45,578 nt of DNA. Source: Candidatus Neomarinimicrobiota bacterium. GTDB taxonomy: Bacteria > Fidelibacterota > Fidelibacteria > Fidelibacterales > Fidelibacteraceae. Under the pieces are notes generated by a model. The model was not told the DNA's origin and did not search any database. It saw nothing but the letters and a program-made list of their open reading frames with translations. The stretch lies in NCBI GenBank assembly GCA_021157965.1, contig JAGGVO010000061.1:1-45578 (forward strand), written 5' to 3'. Every line of letters starts with the position of its first letter. Positions within the stretch are counted from its first letter, which is position 1. Below, piece by piece: positions 32,836 through 43,094 of this stretch. The position numbers and the translations under genes were made by a program.

Positions 32836-35028
32836 TTGAAAAAAGCGATTTTCAGAAGAATTCACTTTCTGTATGTCATTATAGCGGTTTTTATCTTAAT
32901 CATTCAATCAAGTGCCTATGGACAGCGACGCAGTGGACCTGTTTCGGATATTCAAATGAAAAAAAGCAGCGCCGGCGTTGCCGATTATGTCCATTATACG
33001 ACGGTGGGACAATTGGGTTTAACGGTCACAAATTTTGGAATCATTGGCGAAGGATATAACAATCCGGATCAACCAAGTTTCATGTACAAACAATATCCCG
33101 ACAATATTAAGGAACAAGTGGAACACATGAGCTATGGCGGTTTATGGATCGGTGGAATTGTTGGAGATGTGAAACGGGTTTCAACGGCCATTGTGGACGG
33201 TGTATTTGATTACGGATCAGAAGGATTTGAATTTACAGATAACGGTGATTCAATTTATGTTCGTTCCTCTATTACTACCAGCCGCTACTATTCTCCCGAT
33301 GCCGTCAGTCATCAGGATTTTATCACCCGGTTTCATGATATGAGCCCGGTTGTTGAACACACACCCATGAATTTAGAAGTTAATTTACAGACTCATGCCT
33401 GGAATTATAAGTTTGCAGAAGCTTTTGTGATTCTGGATTATTTTATTGTCAATAAGGGTACCGATGTAATTAAAGACGTTTATGTTGGCTTGTGGGCAGA
33501 TGCTGCTGTCGGAAACATGAACTATACAAGTATTTATGAAAATGGCGGCGGTTGGAGCTGGTATGATAATCAGAATGGATTTGATCAATCTGATTTTGAC
33601 CCTATGCCGGACGATAATGTCCCGGGCTTTCCCCGGAATATAGCTTACCAGTTCGATGCGGACGGAGATAACGGATATGCCGAAAGTTATGTGGGATTTT
33701 CCTGTCTCGGATCGGAAACGGTTCCAAGGGAATATTGGGATACTCAGTATAATCAATGGCCGTGGCAGGCAGCATCCAATATGACCTATCCGGATTACTT
33801 TATGCCGGTTGATGACAATCAGCGCTATGATAAGATGAAAACGTCGGTTCCCAAAGGTGATCCGAGTACTTATCCCGATCTCTACACGGAGGATGGATAC
33901 CCCAGTCAGCCCAACAGTTGGATGATACTCATCTCAGCCGGTCCATTCGGGACACATCCGGCAAATGAAGACAGCACAGCCTGGAATTTTTATCCCGGAG
34001 ACACATTAAATGTAGTATATGCTGTAGGGTGTGGGCGTTGGGCAACTAATGAATTAAAAGATTCACCGGAGAGGCGTGAACTCCTTCGGGCAAACCTGGA
34101 CTGGGCCCAGAAGGCCTATAACGGCGAAGACAGCAACGGAAACGGCGTTCTGGATGATTGGGAAGATCAGGATGGGGATGGGGTACTGGATCGCTATATA
34201 CTCCCTTCTCCCCCACCCTCTCCCCGCCTTCATATTGAAGTGGAAGCCGGTAAAGCTATTTTGTACTGGGATAATTCTCCTGAAGATTTCGAGGACCCTA
34301 TCAGCCGGAAAAAGGACTTTGAAGGATACCGGATTTACGCACGCCGTAAAACAAGTGGCATTGATAAACAGTGGACACTTTTAGGACAAATTGACAAGAA
34401 AAATGATATTGGATTCAACAGTGGATTGGATGTCCTCCGGATAAAAGATGAATATGGAAATCCGTCCTATACCGTTTTTGGTCCGGACACATTTTACTAT
34501 AAGTTTGAAAATACTGGCATACTTAACGGGTGGCCGGATAAAAATGTATTTTCCGTGACCTCCTTTGATACCGGTGATCCTGCCACGGGACTCGTATCTC
34601 TGGAGTCCAGCACACTGGAAAACCGTACGGCGGTTGTTGCCGGGCAGTCTCCGGCTAATCCGGAAGAAGAATGGATAACGGGAGTTTATCCCAATCCCTA
34701 TAATGCTCATGCAGCCTGGGACGGTCTGGGAGTTCGTGAGCGGATGATATGGTTCTATGGCTTACCCCGTAAAGCAACTATCAGGATATTTACCATTGCC
34801 GGTGAATTGATTAAAACCATTGACCATGATGCCGATACATATAACGGATCAGATATTATGTCCCTGAAAGAACTTTCCACATCAAATACCGTTTATGCCG
34901 GTGGAGAACACGCATGGGATCTTATCACCGACTATGATCAGGCGACGGCAACCGGACTTTATCTTTATTCCATCGAAGATAAAGAGTCCGGTAAAAAACA
35001 AACCGGCCGCTTTTTGATCATTAAGTAG
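32836..35028 (+). CDS. Secreted protein with T9SS/FlgD-like C-terminal domain
   Basis: The 730-residue protein starts at TTG 32836, 5 bases after GGGAG, with a signal peptide (MKKAIFRRIHFLYVIIAVFI, cleavage near AYG-QRR). The body is Tyr/Asp/Gly-rich and I do not recognise a catalytic domain. Around residues 430-445 an Asp-rich stretch (DSNGNGVLDDWEDQDGDGVL) looks like a calcium-binding EF-hand/dockerin-like or thrombospondin-3 repeat, followed by a fibronectin-like part (KAILYWDNSPEDFEDP). The last 110 residues have VYPNPYNAHAAWDG, KATIRIFTIAGELIKTI and TGLYLYSIEDKESG, the pattern of type IX sorting domains. It is likely exported to the cell surface. Confidence 0.75.
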   Translation: MKKAIFRRIHFLYVIIAVFILIIQSSAYGQRRSGPVSDIQMKKSSAGVADYVHYTTVGQLGLTVTNFGIIGEGYNNPDQPSFMYKQYPDNIKEQVEHMSYGGLWIGGIVGDVKRVSTAIVDGVFDYGSEGFEFTDNGDSIYVRSSITTSRYYSPDAVSHQDFITRFHDMSPVVEHTPMNLEVNLQTHAWNYKFAEAFVILDYFIVNKGTDVIKDVYVGLWADAAVGNMNYTSIYENGGGWSWYDNQNGFDQSDFDPMPDDNVPGFPRNIAYQFDADGDNGYAESYVGFSCLGSETVPREYWDTQYNQWPWQAASNMTYPDYFMPVDDNQRYDKMKTSVPKGDPSTYPDLYTEDGYPSQPNSWMILISAGPFGTHPANEDSTAWNFYPGDTLNVVYAVGCGRWATNELKDSPERRELLRANLDWAQKAYNGEDSNGNGVLDDWEDQDGDGVLDRYILPSPPPSPRLHIEVEAGKAILYWDNSPEDFEDPISRKKDFEGYRIYARRKTSGIDKQWTLLGQIDKKNDIGFNSGLDVLRIKDEYGNPSYTVFGPDTFYYKFENTGILNGWPDKNVFSVTSFDTGDPATGLVSLESSTLENRTAVVAGQSPANPEEEWITGVYPNPYNAHAAWDGLGVRERMIWFYGLPRKATIRIFTIAGELIKTIDHDADTYNGSDIMSLKELSTSNTVYAGGEHAWDLITDYDQATATGLYLYSIEDKESGKKQTGRFLIIK

Positions 35029-35054
35029 AGAACAATAAACAAAGGAGATGTGAT

Positions 35055-37700
35055 ATGAAAAAACTGCTAACCGTTGTACTGATAGCGGTCCTGGTAACAA
35101 CTGTTTTTGCCCAGATTACGCCTATCAGGGATATTCAGTACACAACGGATGCCAGTGGTGATTCTCCCTTGAACGGACAAACTGTAACCATATCAGGTAT
35201 TGTAACGGCAGAGCCCTATGCCTATGGGAACAAATATTTTTTCGTTCAGGATGATAATGCGCCCTGGTCCGGAATTTTTGTGTATGACAGCGCTCCCGAT
35301 GATATTTTGATTGCCGAGGGAGACAGTGTGACATTAACAGGTACTGTCGAGGAAAAATATGGAATGACTCGTTTTACCGATCTCACATCAATTGTCATTG
35401 AAGAAAAAGGTGTTTTCGGTATTGAACCAATCGTCGTCACTGCAGATCAGATAGCCACAGGAGCTGCCGAATCAGAATCCTATGAGGCAGTGCTTGTCCA
35501 GATCAGGGATGTTGCCGTGGCAAATCCCGATGAAGGATACGGTGAGTGGTCTGTAACAGATGGTACGGACACTGTAATGGTTGATAATGGAAATTACTAT
35601 TTCTGGCCCGCAGAATATGATTCGATTAAATCCATTACCGGCCCCCTCAACTATGATTACAACAACCGTAAAATTGCTCCCCGAATTGCCTATGATATTG
35701 TAGAAGGTGTGAAAAAAGGGCAGGATAAAATATATACCCGCATTCAGAGAATTCAGCAGGTTCGGTATTCGGACCTGGTAAAAGCAGGAGAAGATGCCGA
35801 ATCTGATGTATCTTATCTGGTGAGAGAATCCGGTGACAGTTCACTGTTGACCGTTCGGGGAATAGTTACCATGCCTACTGGTATCAGTTATGCCGGAGAC
35901 GGGATTAAATTTATTCTTTCGGATCCTCACGGCGGTCCCTGGAGTGCCATCCTTTCATATAATGCTGATTCAACCATCTATCCCGTCCTTTTCCCCGGTG
36001 ATGAGATTGAAATGACCGGATATGTGGGTGAATACACCACAGGTGATGCGAACATGACGGAATTCTGGCTTGTTGGGGATATTGAAATCATGAATTTCGA
36101 ACAGCCTCTTCCGGATACTCCTCTTGTGAAAACAGGAGACCTGCGGTGGCCCACGACCGCCGAACAATGGGGAAATGTCTTTGTAAAAGTTGAAAACTGT
36201 GTCGTTACAAACAATGATCTCCAATATGAAGTTATGGAAATTAATGATGGATCCGGGGCTGCATTGGTTGATGATGATTCAGACAGCCTGAGAAACTATA
36301 TAGTACCTCCTGTTGGAACGCAGCTGCAGAGTGTTGTTGGATGGATTTATCATCACTACGGCAGTTATGCAGATTCCACAACGTATAAAATTGAACCACT
36401 TTATGAACGGGATATTGTAACCGGTGAAGGTCCTGCACTTCTGACCGATGCTTCAAGAACACCTCAACTTCCCTCCTCTTCTGATGCCGTAACGGTTCAG
36501 GTGAAAGCCGTCACGAACCGGTCAATAACCGATGCCAAAGTCTTTTATCGCGTGGACAATGCCGGCTCTTATACGGAAGTTATCATGTATGATCAGGGCG
36601 ACAAGGTTTTTGCCGGAGAAATTCCAGCTCAGGCAGAGGGTGCCTTCGTTGATTATTATTTCTATGTTGAGGATGAAAAGGGCGGTGTGTCTACATTACC
36701 GTCAGATATAAATCTCAAAAACTTCTCTTATGTGGTGACAGATGGTAATCCTGTGATCAGGGATATCCAGTTTACACATTGGGCCAATGGTGAATCACCA
36801 TTCCACGGCTCTACCGTGACTGTCACCGGATATATCACTGCCGGACAGGGATATGTTACGCATTTTACCAATAGTGGTGTCAGTGCCCTGCCCATGGCCG
36901 ATGCCAGTGGTCCATGGAACGGCATTTTCATTCTTGCCACACCTGAACAGCTTGCCGGACTCCAGTATGGCCAGGAAGTCACTGTAACCGGCAGAGTTGA
37001 TGATAACTACGATGATTACTGGAGATGGCAGAAAAACACCTATATTGTCGCTGATTCAATCGTTGCAGGCGATGTTTCAGAACCACCCGCTCCCGCAAGA
37101 GTTTCTATCTCGGATATTGCTGCCGATCACGAATCTTTCGAAGGTGTTGAAGTAAATCTGGCCGATTTTTCACAAATCGCTTCCATCAATCAGTATGATA
37201 TCACCATAACAAATGGAAGTGACAGCATATTGCTCGATGACGATTGTGTTCCTTCCGAAATCTTTACCATTGTCAGCAATGAATATGCTGTCATCGGCGG
37301 CACTGACACGGTAGGTATCGGTGATTACCTTGATATCGTAAAAGGTGTTTACCAGTTCACCTATGGCACCTTTAAGATTGAAGTCCGGGACGGAACGGAT
37401 CTTGGGCTGACATCAGCAACCGAGCCTGTAGTACCAACCACATATACCTTGTATCAGAATTATCCCAATCCCTTTAATCCCTCTACCACTATCTCATTCT
37501 CACTCCCTGAACAAACTCTGGTATCAATTCAGATTTACAATGTCAGAGGACAGTTAATTCATACGCTGACAAACAGTGTTTATGCACCCGGACAACATAC
37601 TTTAACATGGAAACCGATCAATCTCAGTAGCGGTATTTATCTGTACAAGATCAATGCCGGTGATTTCAACGCTGTAAAAAAGATGACGTATCTTAAATAG
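35055..37700 (+). CDS. Secreted OB-fold repeat protein with T9SS type A sorting domain
   Basis: The 881-residue protein has a signal peptide (MKKLLTVVLIAVLVTTVFA) and AAAGGAG 7 bases before the ATG. It contains OB-fold-like modules of the kind found in YhcR/DUF5689 and at the N-terminus of extracellular nucleases: IRDIQYTTDASGDSPLNGQT followed by VTISGIVTA near residue 25, a second VRGIVTMPTG module near 275 and a third IRDIQFTHWANGESPFHGST near 570. No nuclease active site is visible. A linker Ig-like part precedes the C-terminal sorting domain (about 806-881) with LYQNYPNPFNPSTTISFSLP and GIYLYKI. Known role of such tails: export by the type IX system and surface anchoring. A strong terminator follows. 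Confidence 0.85.
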   Translation: MKKLLTVVLIAVLVTTVFAQITPIRDIQYTTDASGDSPLNGQTVTISGIVTAEPYAYGNKYFFVQDDNAPWSGIFVYDSAPDDILIAEGDSVTLTGTVEEKYGMTRFTDLTSIVIEEKGVFGIEPIVVTADQIATGAAESESYEAVLVQIRDVAVANPDEGYGEWSVTDGTDTVMVDNGNYYFWPAEYDSIKSITGPLNYDYNNRKIAPRIAYDIVEGVKKGQDKIYTRIQRIQQVRYSDLVKAGEDAESDVSYLVRESGDSSLLTVRGIVTMPTGISYAGDGIKFILSDPHGGPWSAILSYNADSTIYPVLFPGDEIEMTGYVGEYTTGDANMTEFWLVGDIEIMNFEQPLPDTPLVKTGDLRWPTTAEQWGNVFVKVENCVVTNNDLQYEVMEINDGSGAALVDDDSDSLRNYIVPPVGTQLQSVVGWIYHHYGSYADSTTYKIEPLYERDIVTGEGPALLTDASRTPQLPSSSDAVTVQVKAVTNRSITDAKVFYRVDNAGSYTEVIMYDQGDKVFAGEIPAQAEGAFVDYYFYVEDEKGGVSTLPSDINLKNFSYVVTDGNPVIRDIQFTHWANGESPFHGSTVTVTGYITAGQGYVTHFTNSGVSALPMADASGPWNGIFILATPEQLAGLQYGQEVTVTGRVDDNYDDYWRWQKNTYIVADSIVAGDVSEPPAPARVSISDIAADHESFEGVEVNLADFSQIASINQYDITITNGSDSILLDDDCVPSEIFTIVSNEYAVIGGTDTVGIGDYLDIVKGVYQFTYGTFKIEVRDGTDLGLTSATEPVVPTTYTLYQNYPNPFNPSTTISFSLPEQTLVSIQIYNVRGQLIHTLTNSVYAPGQHTLTWKPINLSSGIYLYKINAGDFNAVKKMTYLK

Positions 37701-37710
37701 AAATCTTGTT

Positions 37711-37740
37711 TAAAAGGGGGGATTCAACTCCCCCCTTTTA
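37711..37740 (+). terminator. Strong rho-independent terminator
   Basis: TAAAAGGGGGG (37711-37721) and CCCCCCTTTTA (37730-37740) form an 11-bp perfect stem with an 8-base loop, ending in TTTTATTC. It lies 11 bases after the OB-fold protein and separates the first two secretion genes from the lipoprotein gene. Confidence 0.9.
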
Positions 37741-37873
37741 TTCATTCATGAAATGACAGAAAGCATGAAATATCAAATCATCACGGGGAAATCCGGAAAA
37801 TTGGCGACACCATGGCTTTCATGCAACCCTGATTTTGATGGGGTGAGAATCAGATCAATCATGAGAGGTATCC

Positions 37874-39376
37874 ATGAGAAATAGAGTATTTGTTGGAATT
37901 TTGTTTTTATTAACACTTCTCATGTGGAATTGTGAAAATCCATTTACGCCGAATATCCCGGAAACAACCTATACCAATCTGGCCCCCGAAACGCATATAT
38001 CCATAATTTATCATCCGGATACGGTATTAACTGTCGGTGATTACTGGATTAATGAAGGAGACACAATTTGGATTGAAGAAAACGACAGTCTAATCCTCGG
38101 ACTCGATACAACAGTCAGTGTCAAAGAGGTATTCTGGTGGGGTGATGACCCGGATGGTGAAGTAATCGGATATTATTATCAATGGAGTTTTATGCCTGAA
38201 CGTGTATTCACACAACAGGAATCCGATACATTTTATCTGCCTTTACGAAGCAAATTTGATATATATAGCATAAAAGTCTGGGCTGTTGATAATGACAGTT
38301 TGGAAGACAGTACACCGGCTGCCGCAAGTTTTCCTGTTTACAATTCCCCGCCCGTTCTGGAATGGAAATTGAACTCCCTCCCTTCTGTTGCAACTACCCC
38401 GAATGTTGTCCATCAGTCTTTTACACACCACTCTTTTTTCTGGGATGTTTACGATCTGGACGGTTTGGAAACAATCACAGCCATTTATTGGGCTTTGGAT
38501 GATACAAGCACATGGCACCGGCTGGATGGGGATCAGCGCTCCATTTTCCTTGAGAATTTGGAACCAGGAACTCACAGAATCTTTTTTCAGGCACAGGACA
38601 TTGCAGGAGCAAAATCGAATGTTATTTCCTTTCCCGATCCCGAAGATGATGAGATTCCAAATACGTGGAAAGTGATTGCACCTGTCGGCGATTATCTGAT
38701 TGTCAATGACTATGCAAGTGACCAGCTTAATTATACTCATCAGAATTTTTATAAAGAAATATTTGATAAGATCATTGGTGCGGATCATTATTCTGTCTGG
38801 GAAATCGGGGATAATGTCAACAATGCCCATAATTCAATCCCTTACAGCACGCAGGATATAGAATACAATTTGAGTTATTTTAAGAATGTTTTTTGGTTTA
38901 CATTCAGGGGGGAAAACTCCATCAACCAGTCTGCCCTGGCTCTGACACGATTTGTCGCTGATGGTGGTATTCTCTTTATGAATAATGCCATGAAAGGCGG
39001 TACACTGGCAGATACAACCTGGAGTTTCACCAGTATTGATACTATGTATTTTTTTAGTAAAACGGGGCGGGTTCTGCCGGGGACGAAAATCGATGCATTC
39101 TGGGGAAATTCAGAGCTGGATTCAACATTGGCTTTATCACTGGGGTCTACCCTGGCCGACCGTTTATGGGCTATAGAACCCGGGGAAAATGCTGTCATAC
39201 GATACCGGTTTGAGGATGCCGGTCCGAACGGGCGATCCTATAATGGCGCACCCGGAATTATGACCGAAACCCGAATAAACGATGGTATTTGCTATTATAT
39301 GACCATCCCCCTTTACTACTGTAATGGAAATGATAATGTAGATAGACTTTTTAAACACGTATTTGAATTGGAATGA
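37874..39376 (+). CDS. Lipoprotein with Ig-like and GATase-like domains
   Basis: The 500-residue protein begins with a lipoprotein signal; the lipobox LLMWNC gives lipidated Cys20. A first Ig/fibronectin-like region (about 40-160) contains WWGDDPDGEVIGYYYQW, a second near 170-260 contains WDVYDLDGLETITAIYWALD and ends with FFQAQDIAGAKS. The C-terminal part (about 270-490) looks like a Rossmann or class I amidotransferase-like fold (YLIVNDYASDQ, then ALTRFVADGGILFMNN), without visible catalytic residues. GAGG precedes the ATG. The stop overlaps the TonB receptor start by 4 bases, so they are made together. Function unknown; a surface partner of the receptor is plausible. Confidence 0.75.
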   Translation: MRNRVFVGILFLLTLLMWNCENPFTPNIPETTYTNLAPETHISIIYHPDTVLTVGDYWINEGDTIWIEENDSLILGLDTTVSVKEVFWWGDDPDGEVIGYYYQWSFMPERVFTQQESDTFYLPLRSKFDIYSIKVWAVDNDSLEDSTPAAASFPVYNSPPVLEWKLNSLPSVATTPNVVHQSFTHHSFFWDVYDLDGLETITAIYWALDDTSTWHRLDGDQRSIFLENLEPGTHRIFFQAQDIAGAKSNVISFPDPEDDEIPNTWKVIAPVGDYLIVNDYASDQLNYTHQNFYKEIFDKIIGADHYSVWEIGDNVNNAHNSIPYSTQDIEYNLSYFKNVFWFTFRGENSINQSALALTRFVADGGILFMNNAMKGGTLADTTWSFTSIDTMYFFSKTGRVLPGTKIDAFWGNSELDSTLALSLGSTLADRLWAIEPGENAVIRYRFEDAGPNGRSYNGAPGIMTETRINDGICYYMTIPLYYCNGNDNVDRLFKHVFELE

Positions 39377-42078
39377 TGAAACATACAATAATAATTAAAA
39401 TACTTCTCTTCATTGTCCTTAGTACATCTTTGGTATATGCTGCGACTATCCGCGGAACAGTTACAGATGCAGATACGGGTGAACCCCTGCCGGGAGCAAA
39501 TATCATTTTAAAAGGGACATATTACGGTGCCGCATCTGATGTGGATGGGACGTATGTGATTCCGAATGTATCTTCCGGAAGTTACGATCTTGAGGTCTCC
39601 ATGATGGGTTATACCGTTCAGATTCACGGCGGCATTGATGTTTCTAAACGGGAAACACGCGTTCTGAATATTCAACTGAAACCAACCGTTTTGGCTTTAG
39701 GACAAGAGGTGACGGTGATTGGTGAACGTCCGATTATTGACGCAGATGCCACCGGTTCTTCTGTCAATGTAAGCGCCAGCGATCTGGAAAATTCCATAGT
39801 GGAGAGTGTCAGCGATATTGTGGCCCAGCAAACCGGTGTATCGAAAAGCGGAGATAATGAAATTCACATCCGGGGAGGGCGTGTTGATGAAGGACAATTT
39901 ATTGTGGACGGACTTTCTATTAAAGATCCGTTGACTGGAGCCACAAACAGTCTGTATGTAAATCCAAATGCCATCGAAGAATTGGAATTCATTACCGGAG
40001 GGTTTAACGCAGAATATGGGCAAGCGATGTCCGGTATTATTGACATCAAATTAAAGGAAGGCGCCAAACAACTGGAAGGTTCCGCAAGATATAAGACAGA
40101 TAAAATTTTATCTGATAATTTCAACACAGACAATATTGAGTTTACTCTGGGGGGCCCGCTGTTTAGGAACAATGAGAAAATTCCGGGAAATTTCTCCTAT
40201 TTTCTGAGTGGTTATCTTTATCTGACAGACACTTATTTACCTACAGCAGGTCCTTTGTATCCTTATCGTGAATGGACCGATATTTTTGTCAGCCGGGAGG
40301 AAAATAACTTCAGCGGCATGGTCAAACTGAGCTGGTTGATTACCCCAAAACATAAATTTGCCGTTTCTTATAACCATAGTGCCAATGTCGACAGGGACTA
40401 TGATTATGCCTATAAAGAAATCATGGATAATTACCCCACTACAACCCGGGAATCACAGGTTGTTAATATTATTTGGACACATACGCTGAATTCTCATCTT
40501 TTTTACAATATGAACCTGGGATATTTTTATACCGGAAAGCACGATGCGGTTAAAAATAAACACTGGTCCGAATACAATGAAGTCCTTGATTTGGATCCCA
40601 CCTCTTATACTCCTTTGGATCCTTTTGGAAATCTTCGTGTCTACAATGGTGATGAGTTCTGGGATCATGGTGATGCACCGTATTGGTATGATTACTTCAG
40701 TAAAAACTATTCTTTTGAAGCAGATATTACATGGCAACCCAATACACGGCATACAGTCAAAGGGGGATACAATCATCGTAAAACTGATATGCAGGTCATA
40801 GATATCTATAAACCTTGGGCAGGCAGTGGTTCAGGTTTGGGTGAATCCTTCGATTATTATACCGTATCACCATCAGATGGAGCCTTTTATATCCAGGATA
40901 AAATTACGTTTGAAGGTATGATTGCCAATATAGGACTGCGCTATGATTACTGGATTATCGGGGAATATGTGGAAGATATTGTGAATAATCCCGATATCCT
41001 TACCATTACCCCTGAAGGGAAAAAACGCTTTATAAATGAAACGTTCAATCTTCTGGGGCGGAGAGCCAAGGGTCACTTAAGCCCGCGTCTGGGAATCAGC
41101 CATCCGGTTACTGATAACGATGTCCTGTATTTTAATTATGGTCATTTCAGTCAATTACCAACCTACAACTATGTTTATGCCAACCTCACAAGCCGTTCGG
41201 AAAATCCCTATTCCCTCATAGGGAATCCCAATTTGAATCCTAAGACAACAGTCGCCTATGAATTGGGCATTAAACATAAATTTTCAAAATCCACGGCTAT
41301 CGAATTCAAAGCTTATTATAAAGATATGTTCGATTACGAAACCTCACAACGGATTACCAGTTTTAATCCCCTTGTGGGGAATTACAGCATGCTGATCTAC
41401 ATTAATGCTGATTATGCCCGGTCCAGGGGTATAGAAATCACTTTTCGCCGCCTGTACGGACGGTATTTTTCCGGTGATGCATCCTTTTCATACGCTATCA
41501 GTACAGGAAAATCATCAAGGCCGGATGATAATTTGCTGATTGAAGCAGGCATGCTTTCTCAAAAACCCCTTTCAGAAAATTACCTTTCGTGGGATGAACC
41601 CTTTCGACTTCGTGGAAATCTTCGGTTTAACATGTTTGAAGACACACCTCCCAGGCTTTTCGGTATGAGAATCCCCAACAATTGGAAACTGAATATCCAT
41701 TTTGATGCCCAGTCAGGCCAGCGATATACACCCAGTGTTGCCACAGACACTATTCAGGTTGAAGATGGAACCTGGATTTTTCTGGGTACCTCCATGTCGG
41801 ATAATCCATACGGAGCTATCGCTGATCCTTTTGTAACAATCGATGTTAAATTTACCAAGGAATATTATTTTAAATCCTTCCGATATGGATTTTACATTGA
41901 TGCTCAAAATGTGTTCAACCATAAAATTCCCAGAAGAATAAACCCCTTTACCGGCAAGCCCTATGATCCCGGTGAAATTATATCCTATGTCTACTTAGGC
42001 GGCAGAAATCCGAATTATGATCCATCACGGTATTATGTTCCCAGACAGGTGTCTTTGGGTGCGTTTTTAATGTTTTAA
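39373..42078 (+). CDS. TonB-dependent receptor with carboxypeptidase-like N-domain
   Basis: This 901-residue outer-membrane receptor has a signal peptide ending near LVYA, a CarboxypepD_reg-like domain (TIRGTVTDADTGEPLPGANI, then VPNVSSG-like IPNVSSGSYDL), a plug domain (about 125-220: SDIVAQQTGVSKSGDNEIHI and RGGRVDEGQFIVDG) and a long beta-barrel ending in Phe (LGAFLMF), as barrel proteins do. Barrel strands such as GMIANIGLRYDYWII and AKGHLSPRLGISHPVTDNDV are typical of FCB receptors. The substrate is unknown. The ATG at 39373 overlaps the lipoprotein stop; a second ATG is at 39376. The pseudogene at 11888 is a separate, decayed member of this kind. Confidence 0.93.
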   Translation: MMKHTIIIKILLFIVLSTSLVYAATIRGTVTDADTGEPLPGANIILKGTYYGAASDVDGTYVIPNVSSGSYDLEVSMMGYTVQIHGGIDVSKRETRVLNIQLKPTVLALGQEVTVIGERPIIDADATGSSVNVSASDLENSIVESVSDIVAQQTGVSKSGDNEIHIRGGRVDEGQFIVDGLSIKDPLTGATNSLYVNPNAIEELEFITGGFNAEYGQAMSGIIDIKLKEGAKQLEGSARYKTDKILSDNFNTDNIEFTLGGPLFRNNEKIPGNFSYFLSGYLYLTDTYLPTAGPLYPYREWTDIFVSREENNFSGMVKLSWLITPKHKFAVSYNHSANVDRDYDYAYKEIMDNYPTTTRESQVVNIIWTHTLNSHLFYNMNLGYFYTGKHDAVKNKHWSEYNEVLDLDPTSYTPLDPFGNLRVYNGDEFWDHGDAPYWYDYFSKNYSFEADITWQPNTRHTVKGGYNHRKTDMQVIDIYKPWAGSGSGLGESFDYYTVSPSDGAFYIQDKITFEGMIANIGLRYDYWIIGEYVEDIVNNPDILTITPEGKKRFINETFNLLGRRAKGHLSPRLGISHPVTDNDVLYFNYGHFSQLPTYNYVYANLTSRSENPYSLIGNPNLNPKTTVAYELGIKHKFSKSTAIEFKAYYKDMFDYETSQRITSFNPLVGNYSMLIYINADYARSRGIEITFRRLYGRYFSGDASFSYAISTGKSSRPDDNLLIEAGMLSQKPLSENYLSWDEPFRLRGNLRFNMFEDTPPRLFGMRIPNNWKLNIHFDAQSGQRYTPSVATDTIQVEDGTWIFLGTSMSDNPYGAIADPFVTIDVKFTKEYYFKSFRYGFYIDAQNVFNHKIPRRINPFTGKPYDPGEIISYVYLGGRNPNYDPSRYYVPRQVSLGAFLMF

Positions 42079-42099
42079 ATCATTAGCTGACGGAATACA

Positions 42100-43086
42100 A
42101 TGAAACGAAAACATATCATATTAACACTCCTCATTCTCACAACCACACTCCATGCCGGAGGATTATTGCCTCAGCTGGGCGGACAACGTGCCGGTACATC
42201 ATCTCTGACATTCCTGAAAATAAAACCCAGTGCAAGAGCATCCGGTATGGCCGGGGCTTTTACTGCTATTGCCGGAGATGCATCAATCATACAATACAAT
42301 CCGGGAGGACTTATTCAGCTTGAAAATCCATCCGTTACGTTCAGTCATTTGGATTGGTATGCCGATATTGATTTTGAATATTTTGCCGTGAGTTATCCAT
42401 TTCGTAATTGGGCCTTAGGCTTTGAAGCAGGTACTCTTCACATGCCTGCCATGGAAGTGACTACAGAATATAAACCCTATGGTTCCGGAGAATACTTTAC
42501 CTTCACCGATTATTTTGCCGGTCTTTCCTTCTCCCGAAAAATGAGTGAACGGTTCAGTTTCGGCATTTCAGGGCGTATCGCCCGGGAAGAATACCTGAAT
42601 TTTAAAAGCACAAATATTCTCATGGACTTAGGGACCTATTATTTTACCGGTTTTAAAGACCTGAGAATTGCTGTTGCTTTTTTGAATTTCGGCCCTCCAA
42701 CGGCACCTGAAGGCACGTATGAGTATGTCAATGCCGAAGGATATACCGAGGCCCGTGAGTATGAAAAGTTTTCTCCACCCACCACTTTCCATCTGGGTTC
42801 AGCCATAACCCTTCTTGAACGTCAGGCAGTTAACTGGCTTGTATCTGCCCAATTAAACCATCCCGTTGACAATGCAGAGTATTTTGCTTTCGGCACTGAA
42901 GTAACTCTGTTAAAGACACTTGTTCTTAGAGCCGGTTTTGATACAAATAAAGATCATAATCCCCTCTCTTTTGGGTTAGGTTTTAAAGCAGAGAAATGGG
43001 GACAATCTCTGATGATTGATTACGCATACAGGGACAATGAATATTTGAACCCGACACAACAATTTCAGATATCTTACAATTTCTAG
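42100..43086 (+). CDS. PorV/PorQ-family outer-membrane protein
   Basis: The 328-residue protein has a signal peptide (MKRKHIILTLLILTTTLHAG) and the PorV/PorQ (UPF0164) signature: GTSSLTFLKIKPSARASGMA, then GAFTAIAGDASIIQYNPGGL, followed by beta-strand repeats and a C-terminal Phe (QISYNF). In the type IX system PorV is the barrel that shuttles cargo from the translocon to the surface attachment complex; other family members have less clear roles. It lies 21 bases after the TonB receptor and 8 bases before the next lipoprotein. Placement beside T9SS cargo genes supports a function with that system. Confidence 0.85.
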   Translation: MKRKHIILTLLILTTTLHAGGLLPQLGGQRAGTSSLTFLKIKPSARASGMAGAFTAIAGDASIIQYNPGGLIQLENPSVTFSHLDWYADIDFEYFAVSYPFRNWALGFEAGTLHMPAMEVTTEYKPYGSGEYFTFTDYFAGLSFSRKMSERFSFGISGRIAREEYLNFKSTNILMDLGTYYFTGFKDLRIAVAFLNFGPPTAPEGTYEYVNAEGYTEAREYEKFSPPTTFHLGSAITLLERQAVNWLVSAQLNHPVDNAEYFAFGTEVTLLKTLVLRAGFDTNKDHNPLSFGLGFKAEKWGQSLMIDYAYRDNEYLNPTQQFQISYNF

Positions 43087-43094
43087 GACGGATA